The position numbers and the translations under genes are program-made. The notes below the pieces were generated by a model that was given only the letters and a program-made list of their open reading frames with translations, ran no database searches and had not been told where the DNA came from. Positions 1 through 6,392 of a DNA stretch of 6,857 nt are shown piece after piece. Origin of the DNA: Gemmatimonadota bacterium (GTDB lineage Bacteria > Gemmatimonadota > Gemmatimonadetes > Gemmatimonadales > GWC2-71-9); contig QHTP01000209.1 of the NCBI GenBank assembly GCA_003220855.1, positions 1 through 6,857 of the forward strand, given 5' to 3'. Positions within the stretch are counted from its first letter, which is position 1. Each line of letters opens with the position of its first letter.

Positions 1-174
1 GTGCTCTGGCTCGCGCAGTTCCTGCGCCCCAGCCTGCGCGACGAAGTGACCGTCGTGTACGGCGCGTGGATGGCGATCCTGGTGATCGGATTCGCGATTG
101 GACGCGTGCCGCTGCTGGCGCCGAAGTACTTCTGGGAGACGGTGCGAAAACACGATCGGCCGGCGCCGCTGTAA
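1..174 (+). CDS. C-terminal part of an unidentified membrane protein
   Basis: Frame 1 is open from the first base to a TAA at 172-174 and gives 57 residues. Residues about 19-40 form a hydrophobic stretch (AWMAILVIGFAIG at its core) that looks like one transmembrane helix. It is followed by a short polar tail rich in Lys/Arg and Pro, which by the positive-inside rule would sit in the cytoplasm. Codon use is strongly G/C-ending, as in the other genes here. The first codon is GTG, but no upstream sequence is visible, so it cannot be told whether this is the real start or the tail of a longer protein. The latter is more likely. I do not recognise the family. The stop codon sits in the loop of a strong hairpin (156-188), and no gene follows closely on this strand. 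Confidence 0.6.
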   Translation: MLWLAQFLRPSLRDEVTVVYGAWMAILVIGFAIGRVPLLAPKYFWETVRKHDRPAPL

Positions 175-188
175 CGCGGGCCGGCCGA
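156..188 (+). terminator. Terminator-like hairpin spanning the stop codon of the first gene
   Basis: The left arm 156-169 (TCGGCCGGC, a bulged G at 165, then CCGC) pairs with 176-188 (GCGG then GCCGGCCGA). This gives 13 base pairs with one bulge around the six-base loop TGTAAC, which contains the TAA stop of the upstream gene. The stem is almost all G-C and should be very stable. No T-rich run follows, so it is not a classic intrinsic terminator. It may slow polymerase, protect the mRNA 3' end, or help a factor-dependent terminator. The pairing is seen in the sequence; the function is inferred. Confidence 0.45.
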
Positions 189-298
189 CCGGTACGTCAG
201 GAACGGAGAGGATTATTGAAGCCCGAAAGTCATGACTGGTCCCTCACCATGGCGTCTGCCTTCCCCCCGAGGGGGCATGACATCGGTCACAGTATCTG

Positions 299-367
299 GG
301 TCCACGATCGAGCCTGTTGGCTCAATAATTCTTCTCCCCGGTCCTGAAGTACAATACTACGTGGACC
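299..367 (+). repeat. Inverted repeat enclosing small hairpins, possible structured leader
   Basis: GGTCCACG at 299-306 is the exact reverse complement of CGTGGACC at 360-367, an 8-bp closing stem. Two smaller stems can form inside it: GAGCC-TGTT-GGCTC at 310-323, and AGTA-CAA-TACT at 348-358. A GGTCC copy at 340-344 could compete for the GGACC part of the 3' arm, so two alternative folds can be drawn. The first inner hairpin is followed by AATAATTCTTCT, which is mildly terminator-like for plus-strand transcription. The pairings are directly visible; a role as leader RNA, operator or attenuator is inference. Confidence 0.35.
350..355 (+). promoter_or_regulatory. Possible -10 element (TACAAT) for the small membrane gene
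   Basis: TACAAT matches the bacterial -10 consensus TATAAT at five of six positions and lies about 70 bases upstream of the next start codon, in the AT-richest part of the gap. No good TTGACA-like -35 box lies 16-18 bases upstream. The nearest candidate, TTGGCT at 317-322, is 27 bases away, which is too far. Treat it as a weak suggestion. Confidence 0.2.
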
Positions 368-425
368 GGAGACGTCAAGCAGGGGCGTCACACAGAATCG
401 TCACGTAAAACCGGGGGGGCGTGCC

Positions 426-587
426 ATGAACCTGACGTTCATCGCGGCGCTGGTGCTGCTGGCGACGTGGGCGGCGTTGATATTCGGAGCGCACGTGGGC
501 AGCGGGCCGGCGCAGCTGCTGTACGCGGCCGCGGCGATCCTGTTCGCGCGCCGCATCATCGCCGGGGCGCCGAAGTTCCTGTCTTGA
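426..587 (+). CDS. Small two-helix membrane protein (53 residues), similar in plan to DUF5670/Lmo0937-type proteins
   Basis: The frame runs from ATG to TGA with G/C-ending codons like its neighbours. Two hydrophobic segments are visible, about residues 4-22 (FIAALVLLATWAALIFGA) and 30-41 or slightly longer (LLYAAAAILFA). A Gly/Ser turn separates them, and a basic patch (ARR) and a short AGAPK tail follow. Size and layout recall the roughly 50-residue DUF5670/Lmo0937 membrane proteins, which have a helix, a glycine-rich turn, a second helix and a basic end. That match is from memory and weak. A run of seven G (413-419) six bases before the ATG is the only Shine-Dalgarno-like element. The gene is alone on this strand and converges on the anion transporter with a four-base gap. 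Its function is unknown. A membrane-stress or helper role is possible, but nothing in the sequence shows it. Confidence 0.6.
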   Translation: MNLTFIAALVLLATWAALIFGAHVGSGPAQLLYAAAAILFARRIIAGAPKFLS

Positions 588-605
588 GCGCTCAGCCGGC
601 GCTCA
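585..605. terminator. Hairpin between convergent genes, built from the stop codons
   Basis: TGAGCGC (585-591) pairs with GCGCTCA (599-605) around a seven-base loop, a 7-bp stem. Nested at the same place is the perfect palindrome TGAGCGCTCA (585-594). Its first TGA is the stop of the small plus-strand gene, and its last TCA is the stop of the minus-strand transporter. The hairpin could end or stabilise transcripts from both sides. No T-run follows on either strand, so classic intrinsic termination is not supported. Confidence 0.4.
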
Positions 606-1821
606 GCACGATCGTCGCGATGCCCCATGCCAGCGTCAGCAGTGTCACGGGCACGCCCACCCGTGCGTATTCCGCGAATCCGATCCGCACGCCCCGCGCT
701 TCCGCCTTTTCCGCCACGATCAGGCTCGCCATCGAACCGATGAGCAGCAGGTTGCCGGCGAACGTCGAGCTCATGGCGACGAGGCGCCACACAAAATCGG
801 CCCGGGGGAGGTCGGGAATGACGCTGCGCCACAGCATGACCGCCGGCACGTTGGACACGAGGTTCGAGAGCACCACCATCACCGCGCTCAGCGTCGTGGC
901 GAGGTTCCAGTCCGAGCCCCACGCGACGCCGAGGCCGTGCGCGTGGATCCACGGGTCGGCCACCGCCCGTTCGAACCCTCGCATCACCACGAACAGCGAG
1001 CCGAAGAAGAGCAAGAGCGACCACTCGACCCGGTTGATCGCGTAGGCGGGATCGCGCTGCGCGACCGCCACCATCGCCGCGCCCGCGGTGATGGCGACGA
1101 GCGGCAGCGATCCACCCGCGAGCCACGCGATCACGGCGACACCGAACAGCGCGAGACCCTTCATCACGAGCGGCCGGTCGAGGGCGACCGGCACGGTCTC
1201 GAGCCGTTCGCGGAACGGCTCCCGCAGCTCGTCCCGGTACGCCCAGCGCAGGCACCCGTACGTGATGGCGAGGCCGCCGACGCCCACCGGCAGCATCCGC
1301 ATCAGAAAGCCGCCGAACGTCGCGCCGCTCCAGATGCCCACGAGCATGTTTTGCGGGTTCCCCGTGATCGAGAGCACCGACCCGACGTTGGCTCCCATGG
1401 CGAGGCCGAGCAGGTATGGCGTGGGTCGCACGCGCAGGGGCCCGAGCGCGGCGAGCAGCACGGGGGTGACGACGAGACAGACGGTGTCGTTGACGAACAG
1501 CGCGGACAGAAGGCCGCCACCCACGACGACGCCGAGCAGCAGGCGCTCGGGGGTGCGGGCGCGGCGCAGCACCCATTCGGCGGCCCATTCGAAGAATTTC
1601 CCGACCTCGAGATAGCCGACGATGAGCATGACCCCCAGCAGGAACACCAGGACGTCGAGATCGATCGCCGCGTAGGCATCGGGGAGCGACAGCACGCCGC
1701 ACACCACCATCGCGACGGCGCCGAGCAGGCTCGCCGCCGGGCGATTGAGGTGGACGAACGGGAGCCGCTGGACGGCGATGAGGACGTAGGTCGCGGCGAA
1801 GATGACCAGACCTACCGTCAC
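592..1821 (-). CDS. SLC13/ArsB-CitM-type anion transporter (IT superfamily)
   Basis: A hydrophobic protein of 409 residues with about ten to twelve membrane segments, predicted to move an anion (dicarboxylate, sulfate, arsenite or similar) or to act as an Na+-coupled carrier in the inner membrane. Family hallmarks include FVNDTV (109-114) and the first re-entrant hairpin motif SITGNPQN (151-158, preceded by GANVGSV). The second half has the matching SNLVSNVPAVMLW (319-331) and STFAGNLLLIGSMASL (352-367). The two halves form the usual inverted repeat, separated by a polar loop around 195-218. Length fits YbiR-like SLC13 permeases; the substrate cannot be read from sequence. The start is uncertain. 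GTG at 1821 lies 13 bases after the GNAT stop, with GAGG 11 bases upstream, and opens directly on the first helix. An in-frame GTG at 1863 would add 14 non-hydrophobic residues, overlap the GNAT gene by 29 bases and lack a ribosome-binding site. It is the last gene of the minus-strand run. Confidence 0.85.
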   Translation of the reverse strand: MTVGLVIFAATYVLIAVQRLPFVHLNRPAASLLGAVAMVVCGVLSLPDAYAAIDLDVLVFLLGVMLIVGYLEVGKFFEWAAEWVLRRARTPERLLLGVVVGGGLLSALFVNDTVCLVVTPVLLAALGPLRVRPTPYLLGLAMGANVGSVLSITGNPQNMLVGIWSGATFGGFLMRMLPVGVGGLAITYGCLRWAYRDELREPFRERLETVPVALDRPLVMKGLALFGVAVIAWLAGGSLPLVAITAGAAMVAVAQRDPAYAINRVEWSLLLFFGSLFVVMRGFERAVADPWIHAHGLGVAWGSDWNLATTLSAVMVVLSNLVSNVPAVMLWRSVIPDLPRADFVWRLVAMSSTFAGNLLLIGSMASLIVAEKAEARGVRIGFAEYARVGVPVTLLTLAWGIATIVLSAG

Positions 1822-1834
1822 CGGCGGCGGGGCC

Positions 1835-2803
1835 TCATATCTCCCAATTGGAGAACAGCACACCGCGCCGCGGGTGTGGCTCGCCGTACCCTTCGTAGGT
1901 CATCCGGAGGTCGGTCCAGCGGACGCGATAGCCGCGGGCGACGAGCCGGCGGAACGTGGCGTCGAGGCGTGTCTGACAGCGCACGGCGACGCGCCGGATG
2001 CCAGCGCGCGCGGCCGCGGCCTCGGTCGCCGCGATGCTCGCCTCGAAGGCGCGCTCGTCGCGCGCCGCGAGCTTGAGCACGCGCACCTCGTCCTTGGGCC
2101 GGCCTTCGGCGAGGGGCGTGGAGTGCCACAGCACGAACCCGGCCAGCCCGTCGTCGCCATCCACCAGCGACGTGTCGCCGAGACCCAGCTCCGCCGTGAG
2201 TACGATCTCGCGGGTGAAGTCGTAGCCGGGCGTGAGCGTGCCGACGAGGCGACGGGCCGCCGCGAGCGCCGCGCCGCTCGCATCCCCCTTGCGCTGCGAC
2301 AAGAGCGCCGGGGCGGCGTGGCCGCGGGTCGCGATGTCGTTCGTCATTGTCACCGTGAGGTGACCCGGCGCGAAGCCGAGCCGCGCGTAGAAGCCGATGT
2401 TCTCGACCGTGCGGGGCATGGTCTCCAACCCCAGCGTCGCGACTCCCTGCTCGATGAGCCAGTCCAGCGCCGCCCGGACGATCGCTTTGCCCACCCCTGC
2501 ACCCTGGCGGTCGGGACGCACCGCGAGGGGGCCCATCCATCCTTCCGTGCCCGAGCGATGCGCGATATTGAAGGCCACCACGTGCCCCGCCTCGTCGCGC
2601 CACAGCATGGCGCCCGCGCCGGCATCGAGCAGCGCGTAGCGCCACACCTGCGGATTCAGGTGCGGCACGCGGACGCCGACCAGGCCATCGCGGCGATAGC
2701 GGTCGGTGAAGGCGTCGGCGAAAACGCGGTTCAGCGCGTCGGTATCCCGCTCACCCGCGGGCTCCGGCCCGTAGACCTGGTGGTCAGGCAGCCACGCCCG
2801 CAT
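1835..2803 (-). CDS. GNAT-family acetyltransferase, probably a tandem (double) GNAT
   Basis: A 322-residue soluble protein predicted to move an acetyl group from acetyl-CoA to an amine or protein; the acceptor is unknown. The N-terminal domain (about 15-155) has a clear acetyl-CoA loop, V95-RPDRQGAGVGK to 106, the Q/R-x-x-G-x-G/A motif. The later NIGFYARLGF (135-144) is the usual motif B with its tyrosine. The C-terminal half (about 185-305) has GNAT-like order: a strand AGFVLWH (221-227), a helix-rich stretch, then RVAVRCQ and a RRLVARGYRV segment resembling motif B. It lacks a recognisable pyrophosphate-binding loop, so it looks like a degenerate second GNAT domain. Single-domain GNATs are about 150-200 residues, so the length also fits a tandem. 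The ATG is supported by GGGAG six bases upstream. The gene overlaps the end of the rad50-like gene by 20 bases, suggesting coupled translation. A link to DNA repair is not shown. Confidence 0.85.
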   Translation of the reverse strand: MRAWLPDHQVYGPEPAGERDTDALNRVFADAFTDRYRRDGLVGVRVPHLNPQVWRYALLDAGAGAMLWRDEAGHVVAFNIAHRSGTEGWMGPLAVRPDRQGAGVGKAIVRAALDWLIEQGVATLGLETMPRTVENIGFYARLGFAPGHLTVTMTNDIATRGHAAPALLSQRKGDASGAALAAARRLVGTLTPGYDFTREIVLTAELGLGDTSLVDGDDGLAGFVLWHSTPLAEGRPKDEVRVLKLAARDERAFEASIAATEAAAARAGIRRVAVRCQTRLDATFRRLVARGYRVRWTDLRMTYEGYGEPHPRRGVLFSNWEI

Positions 2804-5213
2804 CGGCGGCTCCCAGCGTTGCGGTGTCGTCCCGCACTACACTCGTCCCCCGGGCGGGGTCGAAGTCCACGCGGATCACGCGATCGAGGCCCTCTCGTAC
2901 CTGCTCGATGTGTGTGATCAAGATGACCTGCGGGAAGCGATCCGCCAGCCGGCGCAGCAGCCCCACGACGTGCAGGCGCCGGGCCTCGTCGAGCGACCCG
3001 AAGATCTCGTCCAGCACGAGCAGCGACAGCGGCTGCCCCGCCCGCTCGGCGATCATCTGCGAGATCGCGAGCCGCAGCACGAGATTGGCGACATCCTCTT
3101 CCCCGCCCGAGATCACGGGCTTGGGCACGCCCGCCTCGAGAATGGTGACGATGTAGTCCTCGGTCAGCTCGAGCTCATCGTAGCGCCCGTCGGTCAGGTC
3201 GGCGAGGAAGCCAGACGCGAGCTCCGCGATCTCGGGCCGCATCTGGGCGTTCAACTCGGCCCGGAGATCGGAGAACGCGCGGTCCAGCTCGTTGTGGAGG
3301 CGCTGGCGCCCCTTCAGCTGGGCGATGTGGCGCTCGCGCTCGGCGCGCTCACCCTCGCGCCGCTTCGCTTCCCGTACGTCGTCCTCCACTCGGGTCAGCG
3401 CCCCGCGCGCTTCGACTACGGCGAGCTCGGCCTCGCGCAGCGTGCCCACCGCGCGGTCGTAGCGATCCTTCGCCTGCCGATATCCCTGGTCCGAGAACCC
3501 CTCGGCGCGCACCGCTTCGGTCAGCTCGCGCACCCGGCGCTCGCCGACCGATAACTGCTGCTCCGCCCGCTCCGCCTCGTGCACCAAGCTCTCCGCGCGT
3601 CGTGCCCGCTCCTCGAGCGCCGCCGCCTCCAGCGCGATCGGCTCGAGCTTCGCCAGCTCGGCCCGCACGGCGTCGTGCCGGACGGCGTCGTACCCCGCTG
3701 GCCGGGCCGCGAGCTGCCGCTCGAGCAGCGCCGCCCGGCCCCGCGCCACCGTCAGCTGGGCACGCGCCCGCTCTCCCTCCTCCACCTGCGCCCGCAGCTC
3801 GCCCGCCCGCGTGCTGGCTCGACGGCTTTCTTCCAGCACGCGGTCGCGCGCGGCCTCGGCCTCCGCCAGCTTGGCGGGCCGCTGGGCCAGCTGCTCGAGC
3901 CGCTGCCGGAAGTACTTGCCGTCGCCCGTGATCACCTCGAGCTGCGCGTCGAGCAGGGCGAGCACAGCCGCATACTCGGCCCCGAGCGGGCGCTTGCAGG
4001 TGGGACACGTTCCCTCGGGTCCGAGCCGTACGATCTGATCGCGCTGTTCCTTCACTTCTTCGTACAGCTTGAGCAGCTCGGTGCGCTTCGTCTCGGCGTA
4101 TTGGCGGTCCTGCACCCACGCCGTCCGCTCCTCCTCCGCCGCGCGCTCCGCCGCCTGCAGCCGCTCGGCGAGCTGCCGCGCCGTCGCGTCAGCACGCTCG
4201 AGCTCGCCCGCGACATCCCGCAGCTCGGCGAGGCGGCGCTCCAGCGCCCCCGCCGCGCGCCCCAGCTCCGCCAGCTGCGCCTCGTCGGCCTGCCGCGCCG
4301 CCGCGGCCCGCTGCAGCCGCTCGAGGTCGGCCACCTCCCGCTTGAGCCGGGCGACGGGCGTGAGCTCGGCATCGAGGCGACGCAGCTGCTCGCGGGCGGC
4401 CAGCGCGTCGGCGAGCTCGCGGTCGAGCCGCTGGAACTCCTGCCGCGCCGTGATCACTCCCTGCTCCGCCATACGTCGCTCACCGTCGAGCGAGAGGGTG
4501 CGCTCGCGACGCGCCACCCACTCGTTCCAGCGTGGCTCCTCGCGGGCCAGCCCCTCTTCCGCCGTCCGACGCGCGCCGTCCGCCGCTTGCGCCGTCGCCT
4601 GGGCCCGCGCGAGGCCGGCCTCGGCGGCCTGCCGCTCCTCTGCCAGCGCCGCGGCGTCCGGGAGCCCGGCCTCGAGTCCACGCACTTCCGCCGCCACGGC
4701 GTTTCTCACCGCGCGCACCCGCTCCTGCGCGTCGCGCAGGCGCTCGTAGCCGAGCACGCGCGACAGGAACGCCGCCCGCTCCGTCTTGCCGAGCGCCGCC
4801 ATCACCGCCAGCTCCTTCTGGCCGGTGAAGTAGGTGTTGAAGAACTCCTGGTGCGTCATCCCGAGCGTGTGCTCCAGCTTGTCGGTGACGCTCTTGAGGG
4901 AATTCGCCACCACCTGCCCGTCTTGCCGCAGCACCGCCGTGGAGAGGCCGCGCGTCACGTTATACTCGTGCGCGCCGAGCCGGAACTCGAGTTCCACCTC
5001 CACGCCCGCGCGGCCTTTGGCGCCAAGCCGGCGGATCGAGTCCTTGTCGCCGCGGACCGCCTGCGCGCCGTAGATCGCCCAGGCGATCGCCTCGAGCAGC
5101 GTCGTCTTCCCCGAGCCGTTGGGCCCGAAGATTCCCGTGATCCCGGGCCCGAATTCGAGCTCGGTGTCCGCGTGCTGCCGAAAGTTCACGAGGCGGAGCC
5201 GGTGCAGCTCCAT
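2784..5213 (-). CDS. sbcC: Rad50/SbcC-type ATPase with zinc hook
   Basis: The ATPase partner of the Mre11/SbcD nuclease in the complex that binds, tethers and processes DNA double-strand ends. The 809-residue protein has a split ABC-type head. At the N terminus: Walker A GPNGSGKTT (30-38) and the Q-loop at Q132 in FTGQKEL. At the C terminus: signature ISGGEE (701-706), Walker B LLVLDE (731-736), D-loop GSLDE (739-743) and H-loop histidine H768 in ITHIE. Two charged, Ala/Glu/Arg-rich coiled-coil arms (about 155-400 and 410-650) meet at the zinc hook CPTC (403-406; bases 3996-4007), where two molecules dimerise. It is shorter than E. coli SbcC (about 1,050 residues) and nearer archaeal Rad50 (about 880), with arms of nearly equal length. 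The ATG overlaps the Mre11 stop as TGATG, with GGGAGG ten bases upstream. Whether to call it SbcC or Rad50 is convention; the neighbouring herA favours the Rad50 name. Confidence 0.96.
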   Translation of the reverse strand: MELHRLRLVNFRQHADTELEFGPGITGIFGPNGSGKTTLLEAIAWAIYGAQAVRGDKDSIRRLGAKGRAGVEVELEFRLGAHEYNVTRGLSTAVLRQDGQVVANSLKSVTDKLEHTLGMTHQEFFNTYFTGQKELAVMAALGKTERAAFLSRVLGYERLRDAQERVRAVRNAVAAEVRGLEAGLPDAAALAEERQAAEAGLARAQATAQAADGARRTAEEGLAREEPRWNEWVARRERTLSLDGERRMAEQGVITARQEFQRLDRELADALAAREQLRRLDAELTPVARLKREVADLERLQRAAAARQADEAQLAELGRAAGALERRLAELRDVAGELERADATARQLAERLQAAERAAEEERTAWVQDRQYAETKRTELLKLYEEVKEQRDQIVRLGPEGTCPTCKRPLGAEYAAVLALLDAQLEVITGDGKYFRQRLEQLAQRPAKLAEAEAARDRVLEESRRASTRAGELRAQVEEGERARAQLTVARGRAALLERQLAARPAGYDAVRHDAVRAELAKLEPIALEAAALEERARRAESLVHEAERAEQQLSVGERRVRELTEAVRAEGFSDQGYRQAKDRYDRAVGTLREAELAVVEARGALTRVEDDVREAKRREGERAERERHIAQLKGRQRLHNELDRAFSDLRAELNAQMRPEIAELASGFLADLTDGRYDELELTEDYIVTILEAGVPKPVISGGEEDVANLVLRLAISQMIAERAGQPLSLLVLDEIFGSLDEARRLHVVGLLRRLADRFPQVILITHIEQVREGLDRVIRVDFDPARGTSVVRDDTATLGAADAGVAA
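2810..2814 (-). promoter_or_regulatory. Ribosome-binding site of the GNAT gene
   Basis: GGGAG on the minus strand lies six bases before the ATG at 2803, inside the last codons of the rad50-like gene. It fixes the GNAT start despite the 20-base overlap. Confidence 0.6.
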
Positions 5214-6385
5214 CAGGGCTCGCCCTCCCGGCCGACGCGCGCCACGTAGTCGACGCCCAGGCGTACGAACTCCGCCCGGTCGAGATCCGCATCGAGCGGC
5301 CGATGCTCGAGAAAGGTCTGCACCGTCTCGGGCAGCGTCTGCCGCTGGGTGAACGAACCCGGGGCGTCACCCCGTCGCACGTCGGGCCGGCGCAGGTCGA
5401 GCTGATAGTGCAACGCGCGGGCTTTGTAGCCGCGGATGGCCGCGTGGTCCAAGTCCCGCGCGGTGGCGCGTGGCACGTCGAACACGAGCTGCCGCACGAT
5501 CTGCCCGTCGATCGCCGACTTGGCCGCCGTGACGTGGGCGGCGATGCGCTCATCGAGCTGGTTCGGCGTGAGCCCTTTCCCGTCGATCGAGGGAAGGTCG
5601 ATGTGCTCACGCGTCCGGTCGACTGGCCGGAACTCCACCCGGGAGCCGGGCAGGTGCACGAGCAGGTAGCCCTTACCGCGCGCGCGGTACTCCTCCTCGT
5701 CCTGCAGCTGGCCCCAAGGATTCGGGGCCACGTACTCGAGGCTCCCTGCGTACCACGCATTCTTCTCGATCTCCCGCGCCACGTGATAATGACCAAGAGC
5801 GACGTAATCCCACTGAGCCGGGGCCAGATCCTCGAGCTGGACCGGCGCTCCGCCGTACTCCATGGTCCCGCGCTGCTCGCCCAAGCCCGGAAGCTGGCCG
5901 TGCACCAGCAGCACGTTGAAGGTCGTTCCCCGCTGCGGGCGCAACGCCGGACGCTCCGGCTGCGCGAGCGCCTGGTGGGGCGCGGCGAGCACCGAGCAGT
6001 CCAACTTCGAAAAGGTCAGGTACTGCGCCGCCTCTATCACGACGTGGACGCCGAGGGCCTCATACAGCCGCAGGATGGTCCCCGTCTCCGTGGAGCGCGG
6101 GGTATCGTGATTCCCCGCGATCATGACGATCGGCGTGTCAGGGAGCCCCGCCCGGAGGCGGTGTACCTCCTTGAAGAGGAACAGGATGGCTGAGTTGGTG
6201 GGCCGAACCGAGTGGAACACGTCGCCGGCCACGAGGATCAGGTCGGGGCGCTGCTCGAGCAGGTCGTCGACCGCACGGCGGAACGCATCGGCCACGTCCG
6301 CCTCGCGCTGATTCCCGCCGCGCGGTGTCTGCCGGTCGTACTGGCGGAACCCGAGGTGGAGATCTGCGAGATGGGCGAGTTTCAC
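5213..6385 (-). CDS. sbcD: Mre11/SbcD-type DNA double-strand-break nuclease
   Basis: A 390-residue Mn2+-dependent metallophosphoesterase with 3'-5' exonuclease and endonuclease activity, working as a dimer with the Rad50-type protein encoded next. All phosphoesterase motifs are intact: I, ADLHLG (7-12, D8 and H10); II, GDVFH (54-58, D55); III, GNHD (91-94); IV, VHG (161-163, H162); V, GHYH (198-201, H199 and H201). After YAGSLEYV (212-219) comes the capping domain, then a C-terminal part (about 270-390) that would bind the base of the Rad50 coiled coil. Residues 24-37 (GNQREADVADAFRR) look like archaeal-type Mre11. The start is GTG at 6385. It must be correct because motif I begins at residue 7, yet no clear ribosome-binding site precedes it. 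The herA-like stop lies only seven bases upstream, so translation is probably coupled. Confidence 0.95.
   Translation of the reverse strand: MKLAHLADLHLGFRQYDRQTPRGGNQREADVADAFRRAVDDLLEQRPDLILVAGDVFHSVRPTNSAILFLFKEVHRLRAGLPDTPIVMIAGNHDTPRSTETGTILRLYEALGVHVVIEAAQYLTFSKLDCSVLAAPHQALAQPERPALRPQRGTTFNVLLVHGQLPGLGEQRGTMEYGGAPVQLEDLAPAQWDYVALGHYHVAREIEKNAWYAGSLEYVAPNPWGQLQDEEEYRARGKGYLLVHLPGSRVEFRPVDRTREHIDLPSIDGKGLTPNQLDERIAAHVTAAKSAIDGQIVRQLVFDVPRATARDLDHAAIRGYKARALHYQLDLRRPDVRRGDAPGSFTQRQTLPETVQTFLEHRPLDADLDRAEFVRLGVDYVARVGREGEP
5224..5229 (-). promoter_or_regulatory. Ribosome-binding site of the rad50-like gene
   Basis: GGGAGG on the minus strand lies ten bases before the ATG at 5213, within the last codons of the mre11-like gene. 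Spacing is a little long but usable, and the stop/start overlap TGATG (5211-5215) would let terminating ribosomes restart. Confidence 0.55.
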
Positions 6386-6392
6386 CGTTCGG

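Larger units (their letters stand above)
175..425. other. Non-coding gap with several inverted repeats
   Basis: No convincing gene lies between the first reading frame and the small membrane protein. The middle of the gap (about 200-360) is visibly less GC-rich than the genes around it, which suits a regulatory region. It contains an 8-base palindrome GTCATGAC (229-236), a C-run facing a G-run (263-268 and 271-275), a small hairpin at 310-323, a long-range inverted repeat (299-306 with 360-367) and a run of seven G just before the next gene. The pentamer GGTCC occurs three times (238-242, 299-303, 340-344), and its complement GGACC occurs at 363-367. This is the likely promoter and leader region for the gene at 426. 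I do not recognise a known riboswitch or other RNA family in it. Confidence 0.5.

Noticed and set aside
257..277. C-run/G-run hairpin in the gap
   Set aside because: The stem is short with a bulge and a small loop, and no T-run follows. It is not convincing as a terminator on its own.
66..347. Plus-strand frame of 93 codons across the first gap
   Set aside because: It runs out of frame over the better-supported first gene, crosses the hairpin and the AT-richer gap, and its protein has no recognisable domain or consistent codon bias.
401..1702. Long minus-strand frame over the transporter
   Set aside because: The predicted protein is Arg/Ala/Gly/His-rich and has no motifs, while the overlapping frame encodes clear SLC13 motifs. 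It is a GC-rich shadow.
937..2917. Long plus-strand frames opposite the transporter and GNAT genes
   Set aside because: They are antisense shadows, rich in Arg, His, Glu and Asp, and span gene junctions without respecting them.
3579..5249. 556-codon plus-strand frame opposite the rad50-like gene
   Set aside because: Composition is Leu/Arg/Gln-rich antisense of coiled-coil codons, with no domain. The rad50 frame carries every ATPase motif.
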